Shown piece by piece: positions 58,162 through 64,000 of a DNA stretch of 64,000 bases (the stretch's first letter is position 1; each line of letters begins with the position of its first letter). Origin of the DNA: Acinetobacter defluvii. GTDB taxonomy: Bacteria > Pseudomonadota > Gammaproteobacteria > Pseudomonadales > Moraxellaceae. A program made the translations under genes and the position numbers. The stretch is from contig NZ_CP029397.2 of NCBI RefSeq assembly GCF_001704615.3, positions 2,356,001-2,420,000 of the forward strand, written 5' to 3'. The notes beneath the pieces were generated by a model. It was not told where the DNA came from. It ran no database searches and saw nothing but the letters and a program-made list of their open reading frames with translations.

Positions 58162-58651
58162 TTAAGAAATTGACTGGCATTTTCTTGGATATTTTTGTGC
58201 TTTAATTTTCACGACTCGTGAACATTCTCTCTGCCTTTTTTCAGGTAATACAAATATTTTTGATTGTTCAAATAATTGTGCTAAATGTTTAGGTAAGTTT
58301 CCTGCTGACTCTAAAGGCGTATGTCTTAAGATATTGATAATACCTATGGATGCAATATGGAAACTGATCCTTAAAGGACTGACATTTGCATGTTGGGCGA
58401 TAAATTTCATCTGTCGTCTCAAAATATTATAAGCTATAAATACACCCCACAATTCTTGATACACCAAATCAGGTTGCTTACTTCTTAAAACCTTTGAATC
58501 CTGTAAATCACTTTTAATTTCTCGATAACACATTTCTATTTCCCAACGCTGCATATAAAGCATCGCAAGGTCTTTGAATGGATACGCTTTAGAATCTGTC
58601 AATGATGTAATGTAACGCCTCGTTTTTCCTGCATATTCAACTTCAAGCAAA
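58162..58651 (-). pseudogene. IS4-family transposase, C-terminal fragment
   Basis: The C-terminal part of an IS4-type transposase, with the YREIK signature (RWEIEMCYREIKSDLQ) carrying the catalytic Glu. Its N-terminal partner is at 59935-60752. Joining the two pieces gives the continuous junction DYWEARLLEVEYAGKTRRY. An ATG at 58677 that precedes it belongs to the inner element, so it would make only a chimeric fragment. Confidence 0.9.
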
Positions 58652-58739
58652 AGAGATGGATCCGTAAATTTGAACAACTCCTATAAGTGATATTCTGCTC
58701 CTCAAATGATGTTATAAACATCAATATATGGAGTATTTT

Positions 58740-59045
58740 ATGGCACGTAGACCAAGAAGAAATCATTCAAATGATTTTAAAGCTAAGGTAGCACTTGCTG
58801 CGATTAAAGCAGAAAAAACACTTGCTGAATTGAGTGCTGAGTTTGATGTTCATCAAAACCAAATTATTGACTGGAAAAATCAATTGATCTCAGCTTCCTC
58901 GCAAGCTTTCGATCAATCAAAAGCTCCAACAGAACCACCCATCGATCTAAAAAAACTACATGCAAAAATCGGTGAGCAGGCATTAGAAATTGATTTTTTA
59001 GAAGGTGTGTTGAAGAAACTGGGCCGCTTCAACCACAAAAGTTAA
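58740..59045 (+). CDS. IS3-family transposase OrfA
   Basis: This 101-residue DNA-binding OrfA begins MARRPRRNHSNDFKAKVALA and has a helix-turn-helix (EKTLAELSAEFDVHQNQIIDW) and a leucine-zipper-like end (GEQALEIDFLEGVLKKLG). GGAG at 58730 supports the ATG at 58740 rather than 58728. In this family OrfA is also made as an OrfAB fusion by -1 frameshifting. Confidence 0.9.
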   Translation: MARRPRRNHSNDFKAKVALAAIKAEKTLAELSAEFDVHQNQIIDWKNQLISASSQAFDQSKAPTEPPIDLKKLHAKIGEQALEIDFLEGVLKKLGRFNHKS

Positions 59046-59131
59046 TCGACGACTCACTTCAGATTTCAGTATCTAAGCAAGCTAAGCTGCTGAAAGTCTC
59101 CCGTGGTTGTTATTACTATCGCCCAAAACCT

Positions 59132-59872
59132 GTGAGTGCATCAGATCTGAAGCTGATGCGATGTATTGATGAATTACATATGCAATATCCTTTTGCAGGC
59201 AGTCGTATGATGCGTGATTTGTTGAATCGTCAAGGACATCATATAGGACGACGTCATACACGTACTTTAATGAAGAAAATGGGTATTCAGGCGTTATATT
59301 GCAAACCAAATTTAAGCCAGGCTAATCAAGCTCACCGTAAATATCCATATCTGCTCAAAGGGTTGGCTATTCAGCGCAGTAATCAAGTGTGGTCTACGGA
59401 TATAACGTATATCCCTATGGCAAAAGGCTTTGTTTATTTATGTGCTGTGATTGATTGGCATAGCCGCAAGGTACTTGCGCATAGGGTATCGATTAGTATG
59501 GAGGTGGATTTTTGTATTTCGGCTTTAAATGAAGCAATTGAAAAATATGGTCGACCTGAAATATTTAATACAGACCAAGGCAGCCAGTTTACCAGTGATG
59601 CATTTATTGATGTATTGAAATCAAATGGCATTCAAATCAGTATGGATGGTAAAGGTCGATGGGTAGATAATGTGATGGTTGAACGATTATGGCGGAGCGT
59701 TAAATATGAAGAGGTGTATCTCAAAGCTTATAGCAGTGTCACAGATGCGAAAAAGCAATTAAGTGCATATTTTGAGTTTTATAATTTGAAACGACCTCAT
59801 TCGAGTCTAGACAAAATGACACCAAATGAGTTTTACTATGATCAGCTACCCCAACAAAACAAGGTGGCTTAA
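59132..59872 (+). CDS. IS3-family transposase OrfB (DDE integrase)
   Basis: The 246-residue part from the GTG at 59132 has the DDE catalytic core: Asp in WSTDITYIPM, Asp in FNTDQGSQF and Glu in DNVMVERLWRSVK. The frame is open back to 58994 (QPQKLIDDSLQISVSKQAKL precedes) and is -1 relative to OrfA, so expression is expected as an OrfAB fusion. TTTTTTA at 58994-59000 is a phase-correct -1 slippery heptamer. No break is seen, so this element may be active. Confidence 0.9.
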   Translation: MSASDLKLMRCIDELHMQYPFAGSRMMRDLLNRQGHHIGRRHTRTLMKKMGIQALYCKPNLSQANQAHRKYPYLLKGLAIQRSNQVWSTDITYIPMAKGFVYLCAVIDWHSRKVLAHRVSISMEVDFCISALNEAIEKYGRPEIFNTDQGSQFTSDAFIDVLKSNGIQISMDGKGRWVDNVMVERLWRSVKYEEVYLKAYSSVTDAKKQLSAYFEFYNLKRPHSSLDKMTPNEFYYDQLPQQNKVA

Positions 59873-59934
59873 CTAGAGCGGAATATCACTTATAAATACG
59901 CTTTTAGTTGTTCAAACAAGTGGGACCACCTCTC

Positions 59935-60752
59935 AAACGGGCTTCCCAATAATCACCTAATGCTGGATTGATCTTTTTTGCTCTTGGTGAAACAGGCATT
60001 TTTATCTGAAAGTCATGGGCGGCATTATTGTGAATAACTTCATAACGAAGGTTATCTTTTGCACGCATCAACCAATGACTTTCTTCTGCCTGAGATTGCC
60101 AACTCACTAAAAAATCAGCAGAGAAGTAAGCACGATCAAATAAGGTAATACTATGAGCAGGTGCTTTTAATTGACTAGCTAAGGTTAATTCACCTTGATC
60201 CATACTGCCAATTTGGGCATCGATCATTTCATGTGTATTGGTATTCACAAGACAAGTTGCTCTAACTTGTGGATAAGGAACAACTGCTGTTTTCCCTTTA
60301 GAAGAGCCAAAGTGCTTAAAGTTTTCTTCGGTATGAGGCATAGACCAAACCACGCCGTCTACAGCACAAACGCACAGACCATGAAAGTTATTATATTGTT
60401 GTTGTGAGTCTTTAAGCCATGCCTGACTTAATGTTGAAAATAAAGCACTCATAGGTTCTAAACCTAAGCGCTGTCTTGCCTGTACCGATGCACTAGGTAC
60501 ACAGTATTCTGTTGTACCGAAAACAAGTTGTAATTGCTGAACTACATACCAAATTGGTTGGTTTCGAAATAGAGCAAGTCCAATGACTAACCAAACAACA
60601 TGTTCAGCAGGAAGTTTTCTTTTTCGAATGGATGCTTTACCTGTTTGATTTAAGCAATCTTCAATCCAGTTTAAATCAATTAACTCACTAAATTGAGAAA
60701 GTGAAGGCAAGGTTTGTTGTAATGTTATATCTAAATTCTGAGATAATTTCAT
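59935..60752 (-). pseudogene. IS4-family transposase, N-terminal fragment
   Basis: The N-terminal and central part of an IS4-type transposase: an N-terminal IS4 domain (LIDLNWIEDCLNQTGKASIR), the first catalytic Asp (CAVDGVVWSMPH) and the second (ITLFDRAYFSADFL). The frame ends inside the inner element at 59904, where LRGGPTCLNN is chimeric sequence. The missing Glu domain is at 58162-58651. Confidence 0.9.
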
Positions 60753-60824
60753 AAAAAAAAGAGCGTATTTACATACACTCTTTTTACAGCATTTTAACTT
60801 TTTTTGCTTAACTGACTGGCATTA

Positions 60825-60835
60825 GTTCTTTTCAG
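60825..60835. repeat. target-site duplication of the IS4-family element (right copy)
   Basis: The second copy of GTTCTTTTCAG, adjoining the right inverted repeat. Confidence 0.9.
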
Positions 60836-60895
60836 TCCATTTCCACCTACAATTAAAGCCAGTAAAGGAAATAATGAAATGAGTATTTGTGTCAT
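60836..60895 (-). pseudogene. AEC family transporter, 5' fragment
   Basis: Twenty codons from the ATG at 60895: MTQILISLFPLLALIVGGNG, the first membrane helix of an AEC transporter. It continues across the IS into the 3' part at 58148 (LKRT-RFLNEGF). The upstream 350 bases would hold its promoter. Confidence 0.85.
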
Positions 60896-61245
60896 GCGGC
60901 ATCCATGTTGTGCATTTTTAAAATTTTAAGATTAAACTTTACACCATTTGTCGAATTATTCATTTATTTTTCAACGTTTATAAAAATACTCACGATACAA
61001 CACACATAGCATATAATTATTTTAATCATTATTTTTCAATATATTACAAAAACCTAGATCTCTTAATAATGTTCCAAAACTGTGCATAAATTCCAACTTG
61101 GTGCGACACTTTGCTTTATATCGAGTCTTGTATATTCTTTAGCATTTTTTATCAATTTTTTCCTTATCTCTTCCTCTTCACGCCTAGAAATAGCTCGTTA
61201 TACTTGAAGCAAATTGTGACATACAGCACTAAACAAGTTCCCCTT
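60896..61245. other. A/T-rich intergenic region
   Basis: About 350 bases separate the AEC start from the ammonium transporter start. They are A/T-rich with no gene; a frame that extends the transporter upstream to 61111 is not supported. I see no NtrC-type enhancer or clear sigma-54 promoter. Confidence 0.4.
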
Positions 61246-62433
61246 ATGCAAAATATTGACCTACTCTTTCTCTTACTCGGTGCAGTTCTTGTACTAGCTA
61301 TGCATGCAGGCTTTGCGTTCTTAGAACTGGGTACAGTTCGCCACAAAAACCAAGTGAATGCTCTCAGTAAAATTTTAACTGATTTTTCCATTTCAGCGAT
61401 TGCTTATTTCTTTGTGGGTTATTACATCGCCTATGGTCAACATTTTTTTCATTCAGGCGCACAGCTTTCGGCTGAGCATGGCTATAACTTGATGCGTTGT
61501 TTCTTCTTATTAACTTTTGCTGCTGCTATTCCTGCCATTATCTCCGGGGGAATTGCTGAACGTGCCAAAATGCGAACTCAAGCGCTTGCGACTTTATTTT
61601 TGGTTGCTTTGGTTTATCCAGTTTTTGAAGGCATCGCATGGAACGGAAATTTTGGTTTGCAAGATTGGTTAAAAGATACCTTTGGTGCCTCTTTTCATGA
61701 CTTTGCAGGTTCAGTTGTGGTACATGCGATGGGCGGTTGGATGGCACTCGCAGCCGTAATTTTATTGGGTGCACGACATGGGCGTTATAAAAAAGATGGA
61801 TGCATAAGCGCACATCCCCCGTCATCTATTCCATTTTTAGCTTTGGGTTCATGGATTTTGATTGTGGGTTGGTTTGGCTTCAATGTCATGAGCGCACAGC
61901 GTTTAGATGCCATTTCTGGTTTAGTGGCGATCAACTCCCTTATGGCAATGGTAGGTGGTACAATTGCAGCAAATTTCTTTGGAAAAGAAGACCCAGGATT
62001 TTTACACAATGGACCTTTGGCTGGCTTAGTTGCAATCTGTGCAGGTTCAGATGTTGTACACCCTATGGGTGCCTTAGTAATTGGAATGTGTGCCGGATTT
62101 TTCTTTGTAAAATTATTTACTTATACTCAAAATAAACTCAAAGTAGATGATGTCTTGGGGGTTTGGCCTCTACACGGTGTCTGTGGTGCTTTCGGTGGTA
62201 TTGCTGTCGGTCTATTTGGACAAAAATGGTTGGGGGGCTTAGGGAGTGTGGCAATGATGTCACAAATCTTGGGGACTGTGTTTGCTATTTGCATCGCGCT
62301 AATCGGTGCATTTGCTGTCTATGGTATTTTAAAAATTACAATGGGCATTCGTTTAAGCCAAGAAGATGAATTTCGTGGTGCTGACTTATCTATTCATAAG
62401 ATTTCAGCAAATTCAGAAGATGCCATTTTTTAA
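61246..62433 (+). CDS. amt: ammonium transporter (Amt family)
   Basis: This 395-residue inner-membrane channel has 11 helices. The twin pore histidines are His160 (DFAGSVVVHAMGG, with Asp152) and His310 (WPLHGVCGAFGG). Also visible are AIPAIISGGIAERAKM and FGFNVMSAQ. The ATG at 61246 (MQNIDLLFLLLGA) is the start; the longer frame from 61111 adds a poorly conserved lead. No glnK precedes it, unlike many amtB loci. Confidence 0.92.
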   Translation: MQNIDLLFLLLGAVLVLAMHAGFAFLELGTVRHKNQVNALSKILTDFSISAIAYFFVGYYIAYGQHFFHSGAQLSAEHGYNLMRCFFLLTFAAAIPAIISGGIAERAKMRTQALATLFLVALVYPVFEGIAWNGNFGLQDWLKDTFGASFHDFAGSVVVHAMGGWMALAAVILLGARHGRYKKDGCISAHPPSSIPFLALGSWILIVGWFGFNVMSAQRLDAISGLVAINSLMAMVGGTIAANFFGKEDPGFLHNGPLAGLVAICAGSDVVHPMGALVIGMCAGFFFVKLFTYTQNKLKVDDVLGVWPLHGVCGAFGGIAVGLFGQKWLGGLGSVAMMSQILGTVFAICIALIGAFAVYGILKITMGIRLSQEDEFRGADLSIHKISANSEDAIF

Positions 62434-62451
62434 GATACTGGTTATAAAAAT

Positions 62452-62483
62452 AAAAAACTTCTATGTTTAGAAGTTTTTTATTT
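62452..62483. terminator. terminator after amt
   Basis: A 12-bp stem AAAAAACTTCTA / TAGAAGTTTTTT with a 4-base loop is followed by T/A-rich DNA. Confidence 0.9.
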
Positions 62484-62497
62484 AAATTCATTGATAC

Positions 62498-62862
62498 TTA
62501 ATCTAGATAATCTACAACATGTTTTAATTTATCAATTCGCTGTGGAATATATGCAACACCTTCATGAAACCCATTCAGCAATAATGCATTTAATCCTGCA
62601 TTCGTTGCCCCGGTATAGTCATTTAGAAGATAATCACCAATATATAAAGCTTGGTGTGGGGATATGTTGAAGCGCTGACAGGTTTCTAAAAAAATTCTGG
62701 TTTGAACTTACTGATCCCGACCAATTCTGAACTGATAATTTCATCAAAATAATGAGCGTTGGAGGAAAAATCTTGTAAAAACTGGCGAGCGTAGACCACT
62801 ATACTCTGATCACGATGCATTAATGTACTATCTAAATCAAAAAGTACTGCTTGAATTTTCAT
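62498..62862 (-). pseudogene. HAD-superfamily hydrolase, decayed
   Basis: From the ATG at 62862 the frame reads MKIQAVLFDLDSTLMHRDQS, the HAD motif I, then jumps without the usual ~100-residue cap to YFDEIISSELVGISKFKPEF and stops. Shifting one base at a run of seven T restores LETCQRFNISPHQALYIGDY and the motif IV NDYTGATNAGLNALLLNG, ending at 62498. So it carries both a large internal deletion and a -1 homopolymer frameshift. It was probably a YjjG-like or other HAD-IA phosphatase. Confidence 0.8.
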
Positions 62863-62995
62863 TGTATTTCTTTAATTAAAAACAACTATGAATAATGTTG
62901 ATGTTCACTAAAGCGGTCTAGATTAATTCTAATTTAAGTTTAAATTGCTTTAATCATAACCCCTATTTTCATGAACATTTTATATTTTATCCAAT

Positions 62996-63691
62996 ATGGT
63001 TTTCTCAAATTTTCAAAAGTTCATGCTGACATGTATTACATTTAGCGTTATTTCATGTTTGATTTTACTGCTTTATTTTCCTATTGGTGGTGCAATTGAC
63101 CAAAGTTTAATGCGACCTTGGATGGATCAATTTGGACATTTTTTCTATCGTGACAATTATTATTTGGTGCAATGGAATCATAAGTATTTGAAAAATATTT
63201 TTATTTTAGGCTATGTCAGCTTTCTATTTTTATGGCTAGCCTCTTTCAAATTAGAACGTTTAAAACCTTATCGTTGGCGCTACGGCTATATGTTTTGGGT
63301 CAGTATATTTTCTACAGGTGTAGTGGGTTTATTAAAATCTCAATCTCGCCATGCCTGTCCATGGAATATGACACATGTCACTCCGACAGGATTTATCTGG
63401 GACTTTTCAGCAACGTATGGACATTGTTTTCCTGGCGGTCATGCGAGTACAGGTTTTGCTTTAATGACAGGATTTTTTGTCTATCGCTTAGTTTCAAAAA
63501 AATATGCCTATTTATTCTTGTTTTTAGCTCTAACTTTAGGCTTTATTATGGGGTGGGGGCAAATGATGCGAGGCGCACATTTCCTCAGTCATAATCTTTG
63601 GACAGCTTGGATAATATGGAGCTTAAATGTAGTCTTATACGCTGTTTTTTATAAGAAGTTTCAACAAAATACGCTATCATTGAGCAGGTGA
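62996..63691 (+). CDS. PAP2-family phosphatase
   Basis: This 231-residue membrane protein has five to six helices and PAP2-type motifs KSQSRHACPW, CFPGGHAST and RGAHFLSHNLW. It belongs to the lipid phosphatase group that includes lipid A and undecaprenyl-diphosphate phosphatases; the substrate is unknown. It is convergent with a sensor kinase gene, and its stop lies inside their shared terminator. A PmrCAB-type setting is possible but not proved. Confidence 0.85.
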   Translation: MVFSNFQKFMLTCITFSVISCLILLLYFPIGGAIDQSLMRPWMDQFGHFFYRDNYYLVQWNHKYLKNIFILGYVSFLFLWLASFKLERLKPYRWRYGYMFWVSIFSTGVVGLLKSQSRHACPWNMTHVTPTGFIWDFSATYGHCFPGGHASTGFALMTGFFVYRLVSKKYAYLFLFLALTLGFIMGWGQMMRGAHFLSHNLWTAWIIWSLNVVLYAVFYKKFQQNTLSLSR

Positions 63692-63716
63692 AATATTTTG
63701 ATTTCACCTTTTTTTA
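63686..63716. terminator. terminator between PAP2 and histidine kinase genes
   Basis: The stem AGGTGAAAT / ATTTCACCT with a 6-base loop is followed by TTTTTTT; it overlaps the PAP2 stop codon. Confidence 0.88.
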
Positions 63717-63720
63717 AACT

Positions 63721-64000
63721 TTACTGATCACTCAACTGCATGGGTAATTTTACCAAAACGTCTAAGCCTCCGAGTTCTTCACTACGAGATAAAGTCATTA
63801 TACCCCCCAAATGTTGTACTGCTTTTTCCACAATTGACAGCCCTAAGCCACTGCCCACTTCCAGATGATGATGTATACGATAAAAACGTTTTAGAACTTT
63901 ATCGTATAATTCAGCATCAATCCCAGGACCACTGTCTTCAATTTTTATAAATGCAGAACCATGCCTATCCTCAAATACAGAAATATTGATCACACCTGCA
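63721..64000 (-). CDS. sensor histidine kinase, 3' end only (possibly PmrB/QseC type)
   Basis: The frame enters from the right edge and codes for the last ~92 residues of an HATPase domain: G1 box EDSGPGID, F box VLKRFYRIHHH, G2 box GSGLGLSIVEKAV and the closing GLDVLVKLPM. The start and sensor domain are outside the window. The style is that of EnvZ/PmrB/QseC kinases; the PAP2 neighbour hints at envelope or lipid A control, but this is weak. Confidence 0.85.
   Translation of the reverse strand, partial: AGVINISVFEDRHGSAFIKIEDSGPGIDAELYDKVLKRFYRIHHHLEVGSGLGLSIVEKAVQHLGGIMTLSRSEELGGLDVLVKLPMQLSDQ

Larger units (their letters stand above)
58652..59934 (+). mobile_element. IS3-family insertion sequence nested in the IS4 transposase gene
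   Basis: About 1.28 kb carrying orfA and orfB. Inverted terminal sequences share TGG..CC..., an exact TTTGAACAACT (58670-58680 and 59905-59915) and, further in, TATAAGTGATATTC. Flanking AAA (58649-58651 and 59935-59937) is the likely 3-base target duplication, because removing one copy and the element restores the IS4 transposase frame. The exact outer ends are uncertain by about 5 bases. Confidence 0.82.
58149..60824 (-). mobile_element. IS4-family insertion sequence carrying an inner IS3-family element
   Basis: The ends are inverted repeats of 18 bases: TAATGCCAGTCAGTTAAG at 58149-58166 and its exact complement at 60807-60824. They are flanked by an 11-base direct repeat. Without the inner insertion the element is about 1.39 kb and encodes one transposase of about 434 residues. 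It sits in the AEC transporter gene. Because its own transposase is split, it is probably not autonomous. Confidence 0.9.

Noticed and set aside
59882..59900. TATAAGTGATATTC repeats as the outer ends of the IS3 element
   Set aside because: Cutting there leaves leftover bases that break the IS4 transposase; cutting at the flanking AAA restores it, so these are internal parts of the ends.
57303..60895. Composite transposon carrying the AEC gene
   Set aside because: The two elements are of different families and nested, not flanking; direct repeats show sequential single insertions.

Overview
The window is about 64 kb of low-GC gammaproteobacterial chromosome. It almost certainly comes from an Acinetobacter species. 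The evidence is a complete adeIJK-type efflux operon, two paralogous small membrane proteins of the Acinetobacter ABZJ_00895 type, a FilA-like secreted protein, and A/T-rich codon use. Most of the window is housekeeping sequence. The accessory content is one nested insertion-sequence block, three broken genes, and a few genes of unclear role.

Layout. 1-5.5 kb: 3' part of nadB, divergent mucD-type protease, a hotdog thioesterase, and the pabC-mltG-tmk operon. 5.6-11.2 kb: a sulfate uptake cluster (sbp, an RBBP9-like hydrolase, cysT, cysW, cysA, cysB). 11.3-16.8 kb: OmpW porin, dapD, queE, a FilA-like protein, queC, a small secreted Cys protein and a Bcp-type peroxiredoxin. 16.9-21.2 kb: alpha carbonic anhydrase, FMN riboswitch with ribB, LysE exporter, DUF1289 protein, trhO. 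21.4-25.3 kb: small membrane proteins, DedA, MerR/DUF2938 pair, UPF0149 and a small acidic protein. 25.4-30.9 kb: rpoD, ybeD and lipB, the last two separated by a metal-dependent hydrolase and an M24-type protein. 31-35.5 kb: SCP2-like protein with iron alcohol dehydrogenase, APC permease, flavodoxin-type oxidoreductase divergent from an HxlR regulator.

35.5-46.5 kb: trmL, cysG, a 958-residue SF1 helicase with a toxin-like N-terminus and ankyrin-like C-terminus, serS, a DUF3298 lipoprotein, a carotenoid oxygenase, lolA, two unknown overlapping ORFs, rpmA and rplU. 46.9-56.7 kb: ispB, a Gcr-family membrane protein, a PAP2 phosphatase overlapping adeI, then adeJ and adeK. 56.8-64 kb: an ORF with an in-frame TAG, an AEC transporter gene split by an IS4-family element that is itself split by an IS3-family element, amtB-like transporter, a decayed HAD hydrolase, another PAP2 protein, and the 3' end of a sensor kinase.

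Functional links. Sulfate import (cys cluster), siroheme synthesis (cysG) and their regulator CysB all serve sulfate assimilation. queE and queC are two steps of the same 7-deazaguanine pathway. pabC feeds folate synthesis and tmk feeds dTTP synthesis. ybeD/lipB concern lipoylation. adeIJK is a complete tripartite drug efflux pump. The clearest structural discovery is the IS-in-IS-in-gene nest at 57.3-60.9 kb: removing both elements restores a 301-residue AEC transporter and a 434-residue IS4 transposase. The most unusual intact protein is the multidomain helicase at 37.5-40.4 kb. No tRNA, rRNA, CRISPR array or prophage was seen.
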